Shown: positions 17,078-25,382 of the stretch, one piece after another
Numbering within the stretch: the first letter of the stretch is position 1
Layout of the letters: every line of letters begins with the position of its first letter
Source: Rhizobium leguminosarum bv. trifolii WSM2297
GTDB lineage: Bacteria > Pseudomonadota > Alphaproteobacteria > Rhizobiales > Rhizobiaceae
Assembly: GCF_000271845.1 (NCBI RefSeq)
Contig: NZ_JH719395.1
Location: 3,014,208-3,078,207, forward strand
DNA: 64,000 nucleotides
Reading direction: 5' to 3'
Notes under the pieces: generated by a model
What the model saw: the letters and a program-made list of their open reading frames with translations, nothing else
Databases searched by the model: none
What the model was told of the DNA's origin: nothing
Position numbers and translations under genes: made by a program

Positions 17078-17716
17078 TCAGGCCTTCAGCGCCGCAGCCT
17101 CGGCCGCGAGCTTGGTAATCCCCGCCCAGTCGCCGGCCGCGACCAGTTCCTTTGGCGCGACCCACGAGCCGCCGACGCAGATGACGTTCGGCAGCGACAG
17201 ATAATCATTGGCGTTCTTCAACGAAATGCCGCCGGTCGGGCAGAACAGCGTGCCGGCAAGCGGCGAAGAGAGCGCCTTCAGCAGGGCCGCGCCACCGGCC
17301 TGCTCTGCCGGGAAGAACTTCAGCACCTGGTAGCCTTCTTCGCGCAATGCCATGACTTCGCTGGCGGTCGCGGCACCCGGAAGCAGCGGCACCTCGGAAT
17401 CGGCAGCCGCATCGAGCAGTTCCTGCGTGGTGCCCGGGCTGACGATGAACTTCGAACCAGCTTCGACGGCGGCTTCCCAATGGGCGGCATTCAGGATCGT
17501 GCCGGCGCCGACTTCGGCCCCCTCGACCTCGGCGGCGACGGCGCGCACGGCATCGAGTGCCGCAGGTGTGCGCATGGTGATCTCGATCGCCTTCAGACCG
17601 CCGGCAACGAGCGCGCGGGCCAGCAGTACGGCCGACTTGGCATCGTCGACGATCAGGACCGGAACGACAGGCTGGAGTTTCAGGATGGAAAGGAGCTTCT
17701 CTGTTTTCTCGCCCAT
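17078..17716 (-). CDS. eda: 2-dehydro-3-deoxy-phosphogluconate aldolase
   Basis: A 212-residue class I aldolase that cleaves KDPG to pyruvate and glyceraldehyde 3-phosphate, the last step of the Entner-Doudoroff pathway and the main sugar route in rhizobia. The Schiff-base Lys is in LKFFPAE (about K133), the catalytic Glu in IEITMRT (about E45), and the phosphate loop near GGISLKN. I start at 17716, where GGAGG lies 10 bases upstream; the frame is open to 17806 but the extra residues are not conserved-looking. It is divergent from the CYTH gene. Confidence 0.95.
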   Translation of the reverse strand: MGEKTEKLLSILKLQPVVPVLIVDDAKSAVLLARALVAGGLKAIEITMRTPAALDAVRAVAAEVEGAEVGAGTILNAAHWEAAVEAGSKFIVSPGTTQELLDAAADSEVPLLPGAATASEVMALREEGYQVLKFFPAEQAGGAALLKALSSPLAGTLFCPTGGISLKNANDYLSLPNVICVGGSWVAPKELVAAGDWAGITKLAAEAAALKA

Positions 17717-17870
17717 GGTCGCGCGACCTCCTTGAAACGATTGAAATTGGTCCCCGAATAACGCCCCGACGGAACCTTGTCGAGGTAAAACCAATTCACC
17801 TAACAAGATGGGTATGAAATGCGTGGAAATTGGGCTACCGTGCCCCGATCGTCACAAAAGGTTCACCGAT

Positions 17871-18359
17871 ATGGCGAAAGAGATCGAGCGGAAATTCCTC
17901 GTACGCAGCGATGGATGGCGTTCCGCCGTCGAGACGAAATCTGTCCTGAGACAGGGCTACATCGCCTCGATGGACGATCGCTCCGTCAGGGTGCGTATCC
18001 TCGATGGCAAGAAGGCGAGACTGACGATCAAGATCGGCCGCAGCGCCATCACCCGTGATGAATTTGAATACGACATCCCTGTCGCCGATGCCGAGGAACT
18101 GTTGCAGAACGCAATCGGCATCGTCATCGAGAAGACGCGCTACCGCGTTCCGCATGAGGGTTTCGTCTGGGAGGTCGACGTCTTTGCCGGCGAACATCGC
18201 GGACTGGTGATTGCCGAGGTCGAGATGACCGCAGAGACCGATAGTCCGGCCCTGCCCGCCTGGCTCGGTCGTGAAGTGACCGGCGATTTCCGCTATTCCA
18301 ACCAGGCCCTTGCCACAGAATATGGGCACGACAGGCATGGCCTATCGCATTCGGCCTAA
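17871..18359 (+). CDS. CYTH-domain protein (triphosphate tunnel metalloenzyme)
   Basis: A 162-residue CYTH protein. The signature ExExK is at residues 4-8 (EIERK), close to the N-terminus as usual, so the start at 17871 is preferred over the in-frame ATG at 17808. Alternating charged strands (VRVRILDGKKARLTIK, DEFEYDIP, RYRVPHEGFVWEVDVF) form the tunnel. Family members hydrolyse tripolyphosphate or thiamine triphosphate. The CHAD gene overlaps its 3' end, and CYTH and CHAD domains are often linked or fused, which points to inorganic polyphosphate chemistry. Confidence 0.9.
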   Translation: MAKEIERKFLVRSDGWRSAVETKSVLRQGYIASMDDRSVRVRILDGKKARLTIKIGRSAITRDEFEYDIPVADAEELLQNAIGIVIEKTRYRVPHEGFVWEVDVFAGEHRGLVIAEVEMTAETDSPALPAWLGREVTGDFRYSNQALATEYGHDRHGLSHSA

Positions 18360-19245
18360 GGCCGATTTCACCAGAGAGTTCCGCAGCGCCGCGAAAGAGC
18401 AGCTGGACGATGCCATTGCACTTATCGAAGAACAGCCGGACGGCGCGCATGAGGCGATCCATTCCTTCCGCAAGAATCTGAAACGACTGCGCTCGCTTTA
18501 CCGGCTTGTCGCCCGCGAGGTGCCGGACTTCCAGGATCGCGAAAATGCCAGGCTGCGCGATGTCGCCCGCTCGCTTTCGGCGATCCGCGACGCCAACGCC
18601 CTGATCGGCACCGCGCAATATCTGCAGCAATCGGCCCGCGAGCCGGAGGAGAGCGAGGCGCTCGGCCGTATCGTCACCATTCTCGAAGGGCGCCGTGACT
18701 GGATGGCGGATGCCGAAAGCGGCCTGGAACAGCGGCTGGCGGAAACCTCCGACGTTCTGCATGAGGCGGTCGCCGCGCTGGATGGAGTCTGCTTTGATGG
18801 CGGCCACCGCAAGAATGCCCGCAAGCTGGCGAAGAGCTGGCGCCGAACCGCGCGGAAGGCGAGGGCGGCACTTGCGGCCTGCCACGGCGAGGCATCGGCC
18901 GACGACTTCCACAATCTGCGCAAACGCACCTACGATTACCGGCTTTATCACGGCCTTTTGCGCGATGTCTGGCCGGGCGCGATGAAGGCCAAGCGGGATG
19001 CGGCCAAGGAACTCGTCGAGGATCTCGGCCACATTCACGATCTTGCCGTGCTCTCCGAACTGGTCGAGGCCGAACCGCAGCTCTTCACCCGCAATGACGA
19101 CCTCGCCCATCTGCTCGACGCCATCATCTTCCGCCAGCAGGAAGACCGGCGGCAAGCGCTTGTCAAAGCCGAAACCGTCTTCGCCGATGATCCCGACGAG
19201 GAAGCGCAGCGCATCGAACTTCTCTGGCTGACGGCCGGAAGTTGA
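18337..19245 (+). CDS. CHAD-domain protein
   Basis: A 302-residue, mostly helical protein with the conserved CHAD histidines, for example HEAIHSFRKNLKRLRSLYRL near the start and DDFHNLRKRTYDYRLYHGLL later. CHAD domains bind inorganic polyphosphate. The ATG at 18337 gives an overlap of 23 bases with the CYTH gene; an in-frame ATG at 18310 would add nine residues. The pair probably acts together on polyphosphate or tripolyphosphate, which is inference from family knowledge. Confidence 0.88.
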   Translation: MAYRIRPKADFTREFRSAAKEQLDDAIALIEEQPDGAHEAIHSFRKNLKRLRSLYRLVAREVPDFQDRENARLRDVARSLSAIRDANALIGTAQYLQQSAREPEESEALGRIVTILEGRRDWMADAESGLEQRLAETSDVLHEAVAALDGVCFDGGHRKNARKLAKSWRRTARKARAALAACHGEASADDFHNLRKRTYDYRLYHGLLRDVWPGAMKAKRDAAKELVEDLGHIHDLAVLSELVEAEPQLFTRNDDLAHLLDAIIFRQQEDRRQALVKAETVFADDPDEEAQRIELLWLTAGS

Positions 19246-19318
19246 AGGGCGAAACCGGAGGTGCTTGTGCTGGTTTACGTGCCGCCGGCGCAATCTAGAG
19301 ATAACGTCAAAGAACCTG

Positions 19319-19349
19319 TTGACCTCAACCAACCTTGAGGTCCTAGCCT
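19319..19349 (+). promoter_or_regulatory. SoxR-type promoter with operator between -35 and -10
   Basis: A -35 element TTGACC (19319-19324) and a candidate -10 TAGCCT (19344-19349) are separated by 19 bases, the over-long spacer typical of MerR-family promoters. Inside lies a perfect dyad, ACCTCAA (19322-19328) and TTGAGGT (19335-19341), with 6 bases between. This closely matches the known SoxR box (arms CCTCAA/TTGAGG). It lies 42 bases before the VOC gene. Confidence 0.7.
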
Positions 19350-19390
19350 CCGGTGGTCGAACAACAGAGACCTGACCCCGCGAGGACGAA

Positions 19391-19867
19391 ATGACCGCTG
19401 AAAATGCCGCTATGCCTGATGTGCTCGGACTCTACGAGACCCATCTGACCGTTGCCGATCTCAAGACCTCCACGGATTTCTATCGCGATGTCGTCGGGCT
19501 CGAACCGGCGGCCTCATTCGAGGAGCGCAAAGTCGCTTTCCTCTGGGTGGACGACCGGAAGACCGGCATGCTTGGCCTTTGGGAAACCGGCACCGGACCG
19601 CTGAAGATGCGGTTGCATATCGCTTTCCGCATGACCGCCGACGGCGTGCTGAAGGCGCCCGCCATTCTCAAGGCAAAGGGCGTCGAACCTCTGGGCTTTA
19701 CCGGTGAACCGGCGGTGGAGCCGGTGGTTCTCGGCTGGGTGCCGGCGCTGTCGATCTATTTCAAGGACCCGGATGGGCACTCGATCGAGTTCATCAGCAT
19801 TCTCGACGACATCCCCGACCGGAGTTTTGGCGTGCGGCCGTTTTCCGAATGGCGGGCGCGCGGATAG
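19391..19867 (+). CDS. VOC (glyoxalase/bleomycin-resistance) family protein
   Basis: A 158-residue vicinal-oxygen-chelate protein with two beta-alpha-beta modules: YETHLTVADLKTSTDFYRDVVGLEPA at the start and VPALSIYFKDPDGHSIEFISI near the end. His23 or so and the Glu of HSIEF are candidate metal ligands. The family covers glyoxalase I, dioxygenases and antibiotic-binding proteins. The upstream SoxR-type promoter suggests induction by redox-cycling compounds, which favours a detoxification role. No soxR gene lies in the window. Confidence 0.88.
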   Translation: MTAENAAMPDVLGLYETHLTVADLKTSTDFYRDVVGLEPAASFEERKVAFLWVDDRKTGMLGLWETGTGPLKMRLHIAFRMTADGVLKAPAILKAKGVEPLGFTGEPAVEPVVLGWVPALSIYFKDPDGHSIEFISILDDIPDRSFGVRPFSEWRARG

Positions 19868-19936
19868 TCGGTCACCGCAAGGCCGCCTCTGGTGAAGGCA
19901 ATTGCGCGATCCACCGATTTTCTGTATTTCCGCCCC

Positions 19937-20866
19937 ATGACCGACAGCCTGACACACACCAGCCCGTTCCTCGTGGCCGCACTCTACCATTTCGTTTCCG
20001 TGCCGCGCTTTGCCAGTCTGCAGGCGCCGCTGCAGGCGCTTTGCGAGGAGAGCGGCGTCAAGGGCACGCTGCTTCTGGCCCATGAGGGCATTAACGGCAC
20101 GATCGCCGGCCCGGATGCCGGCATCAGCGCGGTGCTCTCCTTCCTGCGGGCTCAGCCGGAATTTTCGAGCCTGGAGCATAAGGAAAGCCGCGCCTCGAAA
20201 ATGCCTTTCCTGCGCATGAAGGTGAAGCTGAAAAAGGAAATCGTCACCATGGGTGTCGAGGATATCGACCCCAACAAGGTGGTCGGCACCTATGTGGCGC
20301 CTCAGGACTGGAACGCGCTGATTTCAGATCCCGATACGATCGTCATCGACACCCGCAACGATTACGAGACGGCAATCGGCACCTTTCGCGGCGCGCTCGA
20401 CCCGAAGACGAAATCATTCCGCGAATTTCCGGATTGGGTTCGCCAGAATACCGGCCTGCACAACAAACCGAAGATCGCTATGTACTGCACCGGCGGCATA
20501 CGCTGCGAGAAGGCCACCGCCTTCATGAAGGCTGAGGGCTTCGACGAAGTTTTTCATCTGAAGGGCGGCATCCTGAAATATCTCGAAGAAGTGCCCCAGG
20601 AGGAAAGCCTCTGGGACGGCGCCTGCTTCGTTTTCGACGAGCGCGTCTCCGTCGAACACGGGTTGAAAGAAGGCGAACACAAGCTCTGCCACGCCTGCCG
20701 CAACCCGATCACCGCAGAGGAAATCACCTCGCCGCTCTATGAAGAAGGCGTTTCCTGCAGCCATTGCTACCACACGCGCACGGAAGAGGATCGGCTGCGC
20801 TACCGTCAGCGGCAGCTCCAGATCGCCCTCGCCCGGAAACGCGGCCAGCGGCATATCGGCAGCTGA
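19937..20866 (+). CDS. trhO: tRNA uridine(34) hydroxylase, rhodanese domain
   Basis: A 309-residue protein of the YceA/TrhO family, which hydroxylates U34 of certain tRNAs. The N-terminal domain ([37 protein letters not shown]) is followed by a rhodanese domain with the active Cys in [23 protein letters not shown]-terminal zinc-binding-like region has CHACRNPIT and CSHCYH. I start at 19937, where the family N-terminus begins; no ribosome site is obvious, and the open frame continues to 19892. It ends convergent with the GGDEF-EAL gene. Confidence 0.93.
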   Translation: MTDSLTHTSPFLVAALYHFVSVPRFASLQAPLQALCEESGVKGTLLLAHEGINGTIAGPDAGISAVLSFLRAQPEFSSLEHKESRASKMPFLRMKVKLKKEIVTMGVEDIDPNKVVGTYVAPQDWNALISDPDTIVIDTRNDYETAIGTFRGALDPKTKSFREFPDWVRQNTGLHNKPKIAMYCTGGIRCEKATAFMKAEGFDEVFHLKGGILKYLEEVPQEESLWDGACFVFDERVSVEHGLKEGEHKLCHACRNPITAEEITSPLYEEGVSCSHCYHTRTEEDRLRYRQRQLQIALARKRGQRHIGS

Positions 20867-20915
20867 GTCAGGATCCTTTGCGGATCAGCTTCATTTTACG
20901 GAAACCTGCACGCCG

Positions 20916-23129
20916 TCAGGCTGCGCCGAGACGGCGCCGGTCTGCCGGCTCGGCTGCATTCCGCGCCTGCAGCATCTCGGTGATCCGATCGGCCGTCATC
21001 GGCTTTCCGAACAGATAACCCTGTAGGCAATCGCAGCCGAAGAGGCGCATGGCGATTGCCTGCTCCTCGGTCTCGATGCCCTCGGCCGTCACCGGAATGT
21101 CGAGAGAGCGGGCGAGCGCCACTGTCGCCTGCAGCATCTCGCGCTGGCGCTTGTCCTCATTGACCCCCATGACCAGCGAACGGTCGATCTTGATCCGGTC
21201 GAATCCGAACTGCCTGAGATAACCGATCGAGGAAAAGCCGGAGCCGAAATCATCGAGCGCTACTTTGACCCCCAGCGCCTTCAGCCGTTCGATCGACTGG
21301 CGGGTGCGCTGCGGATTCTGGATCATGTAGCCTTCGGTGATCTCGAGCGTGATGCGCCCCGCCTCGATCTCCGTCTGCTTCAGCACATAGCGCACATAAT
21401 CGGCGAAGGCGGGATTGCGGAACTGACCGGGAGAGACGTTAACCGAGACGTTGAGTTCCGGCCATTGCTTGGCCGTCTCGCAGGCCTTGCGCAGCACGAA
21501 CAGGCCGAGCGATTCGATGAGGCCGCTGGTCTCGGCGATCGGGATGAAGACCTCGGGTGAAACGGGCCCGTGACCTGGACGGTTCCAGCGCACCAGCGCC
21601 TCGACGCCGGTCGGTGCATGCGAGGCCGCATCGATCAGCGGCTGGTAGGCGAGCGTCAGATCGCCGCTTTCGATGGCGATCCTGAGATCGAGCTCCAGGG
21701 CATTGCGCTGCTCCCGGTCGGCATCCATCGACGGATCGTAGAGTGTCATGCGGGCGCGGCCGGCTTCCTTCGCCTTGTACATGGCAAGGTCGGAGCGGCG
21801 CACCAGCTCCTCGCGCCCGATCGTGCCGGCGGGCGACATGGCGATGCCGATGCTGGCCCCGACGACAACGACGCGGCGACCGATCTCAAGCGGCTCGACC
21901 AGAAAATCGAGGATCTGCTCGGAAAGCTGTAGGGCCGCGGCATTCTCGCCGTCCGAAAGAAAGGCGATCGCAAATTCATCGCCGCCGATGCGGGCGAGAA
22001 CCGCGCCTTGCGGAATGAGCACGTCGAGACCGGCCGCGACCGCGCGGATCAACTGGTCGCCGGTGCCGTGGCCATAACTGTCATTGATTTCCTTGAAGCC
22101 ATCGAGATCGAGATAAAGGAGCAGCACGTTGCGTTTGGTCTGGCGCGCCTCGACGACAAAGCGGTCGACGGCAAGCCCGAGACCATCGCGATTGGAAAGT
22201 CCGCTCAGCCGGTCACGCAGCGCCTCCTCGCGGGCGCTGCTTTCCTCGGCCTTCAGCCGGCGGCCGGCAAGCCAGCCGATAACCAGCAGCACCACGAAGA
22301 ACAGCCCGACAAGTCCGAGCGCCTGCAAGACCATCGGCCGCACCTGGGCGTAGCCGACATCACCCGGGGAACGCGAGGTCCAGACGAGTTTTTTCAGCGT
22401 TGCCCCGGTCGGATCGGCGATCGGCACGAAATAATCGGCCTCGAAGCTCGCCGGCGCCAGCCTCAACCCGCCGATGACATAGGTCTGGCCGAGTGCGGCC
22501 ACCCGGTCGTTGTCGAGATGGCGGGCAAAAACGAGATAGCGGTGGTGGCCGGCGGGCGCATCCAGCGCGCCGGATTTTTTCCGCACCAGGGCGACGCCGA
22601 CAGCGGCAACACCGCGTTTGGTGGTGACGAAGCCGACCGCCTGTGGAGTACCGGAAAGGCCCGCCGCCTTCGCCGTCTCGAACAGGGTCCAGAGCGACGG
22701 CGCGAAGAAATCCGCGAGCGGCTCCTCCATCGGCTTGCCGTCGCGATAGGCCATGATCGGCTTCTTCCCGTCATCGATGACGATCGCCATGTCGAAAAGC
22801 GCGCTATTGACCGACATCTCGCCGTAATTGCTGACCGTCCAGGCCATGCCGTCGGGCGAATAGACGTTGACGGCGGCATCGTCCCAGGCGGCGTAATCGT
22901 CGAGCGTCGCGCCGAGCTGGTCCTCAAAAGTCTTCAACGCTCCAATCGTCGTTTCGCGCGAGCGCTCATCATCGAGGAGATTGGCATTTTCGGCCACGCG
23001 TTCGAGCGCCGTCAGCACCATGACGGTGACGATTGCGACGATGATGGCGAAGGAGAAAAGCACAGCCGTGACGGTGATGTGACGGCCTACTCCCAATCCC
23101 TTGCTCTGCGACTTTCCGGCTGTCTGCAT
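20916..23129 (-). CDS. CHASE4-GGDEF-EAL cyclic-di-GMP signalling protein
   Basis: A 737-residue membrane protein. One transmembrane helix (about 18-41) is followed by a periplasmic CHASE4-like domain (about 50-260, with FEDQLGATLDDYAAWDDA), a second helix (about 266-288), a GGDEF domain (motif intact at 382-386) and an EAL domain (EAL at 510-512, with DDFGSGFSSIGYL, KIDRSLV and TAEGIETEEQ). Both catalytic motifs look complete, so it may both make and break cyclic di-GMP. The RxxD inhibitory site before GGDEF is absent. It lies alone on the minus strand. Confidence 0.92.
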   Translation of the reverse strand: MQTAGKSQSKGLGVGRHITVTAVLFSFAIIVAIVTVMVLTALERVAENANLLDDERSRETTIGALKTFEDQLGATLDDYAAWDDAAVNVYSPDGMAWTVSNYGEMSVNSALFDMAIVIDDGKKPIMAYRDGKPMEEPLADFFAPSLWTLFETAKAAGLSGTPQAVGFVTTKRGVAAVGVALVRKKSGALDAPAGHHRYLVFARHLDNDRVAALGQTYVIGGLRLAPASFEADYFVPIADPTGATLKKLVWTSRSPGDVGYAQVRPMVLQALGLVGLFFVVLLVIGWLAGRRLKAEESSAREEALRDRLSGLSNRDGLGLAVDRFVVEARQTKRNVLLLYLDLDGFKEINDSYGHGTGDQLIRAVAAGLDVLIPQGAVLARIGGDEFAIAFLSDGENAAALQLSEQILDFLVEPLEIGRRVVVVGASIGIAMSPAGTIGREELVRRSDLAMYKAKEAGRARMTLYDPSMDADREQRNALELDLRIAIESGDLTLAYQPLIDAASHAPTGVEALVRWNRPGHGPVSPEVFIPIAETSGLIESLGLFVLRKACETAKQWPELNVSVNVSPGQFRNPAFADYVRYVLKQTEIEAGRITLEITEGYMIQNPQRTRQSIERLKALGVKVALDDFGSGFSSIGYLRQFGFDRIKIDRSLVMGVNEDKRQREMLQATVALARSLDIPVTAEGIETEEQAIAMRLFGCDCLQGYLFGKPMTADRITEMLQARNAAEPADRRRLGAA

Positions 23130-23264
23130 TGCGGCTCCCTGACCGTCCGACTTTGCCAGTCAAGGGTTCAAAAACGTTTAAGCAACCACCTGTTGAAGAT
23201 TTGAAGGGACCTATTTCTTTGTCTGCTGATGACGGAAAATGACGAAGCAACGTCGCCATCCCAC

Positions 23265-24638
23265 CTAACCCGTCTTGTGATTGCCCTTCGGGAACTCCGC
23301 TGCGAGTTGGCGATACCACTTGCCGCTCTTCTTCACCGTGCGCAACTGGGTCTGATAATCGACATGGACGAGGCCGAAGCGCATGCGGTAGCCTTCCGCC
23401 CATTCGAAATTGTCCATCAGGCTCCAGGCGAAATAGCCGCGCATGGGATAACCGTCCTTGATCAGGCCAGCCACGACATCGAGATGGTCGCCGAGATAAT
23501 CGAGACGCATTGTGTCGTCGACCTCACCGTCGACGACATCGGTATTGTCGCAGGCGCCGTTCTCGGTGATGAAGCATTCCGGCAGTTCGTAGCGGCGGTA
23601 GAGGTCCTCGACCAGGAGCTTCAATCCCGGCGCATAGATTTCCCAGCCGATATCGGTTTTGACGTCGCTTGCCGGCGGCGCTTTCACCGTCCAGGGGAAA
23701 TCGCCCTTTCGTTCCGTATCCTCGGCGACGCGCTCTGGCGTGTAGTAATTCAGACCCCACCAGTCGAGTTTCTGGCTGATCAGCCGCATGTCGCCATCCT
23801 CGATGACAGGCATGCGGTCGCCGAGCGCCTCGACGAATTCCTTCGGATATTCGCCCTTGAAGACGGGATCGAAAAAGGCGCCGTTGTGGAACTGGTGCGC
23901 ACGTTCGGCGGCGGCAAGATCGGCCGGGCTGTCGGAGCCGGGGATGATTGAGGCGGCGTTGAGCACGAGCCCGACCGGCACAGCGGGAGCTTCCGAGCGG
24001 ATCCCCTCGACGCCGAGACCGTGGGCAAGGTTCATGTAGTGCATGGCGTGCAGGGCGGCCTGCATATTGCGCTCGCCCGGAGCATGAATGCCGTAGAGGT
24101 GGCTCAGCCAGACGATGCACCAGGGCTCATTGAAGGTTGCGACGGCGTCGAGACGGTCGCCAAGGCGATTCATCACCGCCTTGGCGTAGCGCTGAAAGGC
24201 ATAGGCGGTCGAGCGCGCCGTCCAGCCGCCGTCGCCGGCAAGCAGCAGAGGCAGGTCCCAATGATAGAGCGTCGCAAAGGTTTTGATCCCGCGCGCTTTG
24301 CAGCCATCGACCAGCCGCTCATAGAAATCGAGGCCGGCCTCGTTCACCGGGCCTGTGCCGTCGGGGATGATGCGCGGCCAGGCAATCGAGAAGCGGTAGG
24401 CTTCGACACCCATATCCTTGATGAGATCGAGATCCTGCTCCAGCCGGTTATAGTGGTCGCAGGCGACGTCGCCATTGTCGCGATTATAGACGCGGCCCGG
24501 CATATTGCAGAAAGCATCCCAGATGGATGGCTTGCGGCCATCCGCCTTGCTGGCGCCTTCAATCTGGAAGGCGGCGGTGGCGACGCCGAAGGTGAAATCG
24601 CCGGGAAGGCGGCTTGCAAGCGTCTTCGCATCGATCAT
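23265..24638 (-). CDS. Beta-glucosidase, glycoside hydrolase family 1
   Basis: A 457-residue GH1 enzyme hydrolysing beta-linked glucosides. The acid/base Glu is in TFNEPW (about E171) and the nucleophile in FITENGA (about E359). Other landmarks are FTFGVATAAFQIEG near the N-terminus and YFAWSLMDNFEWAEGY near the C-terminus. There is no signal peptide, so it should act on imported glucosides in the cytoplasm. A LacI-like dyad lies about 100 bases upstream, but no LacI gene is adjacent. Length and motifs are normal. Confidence 0.94.
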   Translation of the reverse strand: MIDAKTLASRLPGDFTFGVATAAFQIEGASKADGRKPSIWDAFCNMPGRVYNRDNGDVACDHYNRLEQDLDLIKDMGVEAYRFSIAWPRIIPDGTGPVNEAGLDFYERLVDGCKARGIKTFATLYHWDLPLLLAGDGGWTARSTAYAFQRYAKAVMNRLGDRLDAVATFNEPWCIVWLSHLYGIHAPGERNMQAALHAMHYMNLAHGLGVEGIRSEAPAVPVGLVLNAASIIPGSDSPADLAAAERAHQFHNGAFFDPVFKGEYPKEFVEALGDRMPVIEDGDMRLISQKLDWWGLNYYTPERVAEDTERKGDFPWTVKAPPASDVKTDIGWEIYAPGLKLLVEDLYRRYELPECFITENGACDNTDVVDGEVDDTMRLDYLGDHLDVVAGLIKDGYPMRGYFAWSLMDNFEWAEGYRMRFGLVHVDYQTQLRTVKKSGKWYRQLAAEFPKGNHKTG

Positions 24639-24674
24639 CTGTAAATCCCGTCTCTCAGCGTGTGGATTGACCGT

Positions 24675-24694
24675 TTGGCTTCGGATTTAGCCAA
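24675..24694. promoter_or_regulatory. Inverted repeat upstream of the GH1 gene
   Basis: TTGGCT (24675-24680) and AGCCAA (24689-24694) are perfect 6-bp arms separated by 8 bases, 37 bases before the beta-glucosidase start on the minus strand. It may be an operator or a leader hairpin. Confidence 0.3.
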
Positions 24695-24730
24695 GCCGGA
24701 AAGCAAAGTACAGGTCCGTGAGAAGAAAAA

Positions 24731-24744
24731 CTGCAACGTTACAG
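24731..24744. promoter_or_regulatory. LacI-like operator candidate upstream of the GH1 gene
   Basis: CTGCAACGTTACAG is a dyad with a central CG in which 6 of 7 base pairs match, the form favoured by LacI-family regulators. It lies 93 bases before the beta-glucosidase start. The rest of the spacer 24639-24904 shows nothing else I can name. Confidence 0.35.
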
Positions 24745-24904
24745 TACGTGACCGAGCAGCGGTGAGCGCGTCATTCGCTGACCGCGAACTGCCATACTCT
24801 CCGCCCCTGACTGCTCTCATAACGCGAATGTCAGCAGTCGTGACTTGCTGTCCAGCCCAGGATCACTGACACAGCCAGGACATCGCAAATATGAAAGGAA
24901 TCCG

Positions 24905-25309
24905 ATGCTGCCTTCGATCCATCTGCTGCAGCCCCATCTGCTGAGCCTGCTGCGCATCGTCTCGTCACTTGTGCTGTTCAGCTACGGAACGCAGAAGATC
25001 CTGCATTTTCCGGTCGCCGCAAGCGTGCCGCCCGTGGGCTCGCTCTCCTGGATTGCCGGGTTTATCGAACTCACCCTCGGCTTCCTGGTTCTGGTCGGAT
25101 TCCAGACCCGGATCGCCGCCTTCGTGCTCTCGGGCCTAATGGCTTTTGCCTATTTCATCGGCCATGCGGGCAAGGGCATCTACCCCGCGCAGAACGGCGG
25201 CGTCGCCGCAATCCTGTTCTGCTTCGTGTTTCTGTATCTGGTGGCCGCAGGTGCCGGACCTCTCAGTGTCGATAACCTGCTGAAGCGCGGCCGCAAGGCT
25301 GCTGCCTGA
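24905..25309 (+). CDS. DoxX-family membrane protein
   Basis: A 134-residue protein with four hydrophobic helices and the DoxX features LLRIVSSLVLFSYGTQKI and a glycine-rich C-terminal helix. DoxX-like proteins are small inner-membrane proteins, some linked to thiol and oxidative stress; the exact role here is unknown. The ATG at 24905 has AAAGGA five bases upstream, so the longer frame to 24845 is rejected. A strong terminator follows. Confidence 0.87.
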   Translation: MLPSIHLLQPHLLSLLRIVSSLVLFSYGTQKILHFPVAASVPPVGSLSWIAGFIELTLGFLVLVGFQTRIAAFVLSGLMAFAYFIGHAGKGIYPAQNGGVAAILFCFVFLYLVAAGAGPLSVDNLLKRGRKAAA

Positions 25310-25320
25310 TCTCCATAACC

Positions 25321-25357
25321 AAAACGCCGAGGCGACGTGGCTCGCCTCGGCGTTTTT
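25321..25357. terminator. Strong bidirectional intrinsic terminator
   Basis: AAAACGCCGAGGCG and CGCCTCGGCGTTTT form a perfect 14-bp stem around an 8-base loop, with A-run and T-run on opposite sides. It serves both the DoxX gene on the plus strand and the oxidoreductase gene on the minus strand. Confidence 0.9.
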
Positions 25358-25382
25358 CATGGGGCGACGGAGATCGGTCAAT

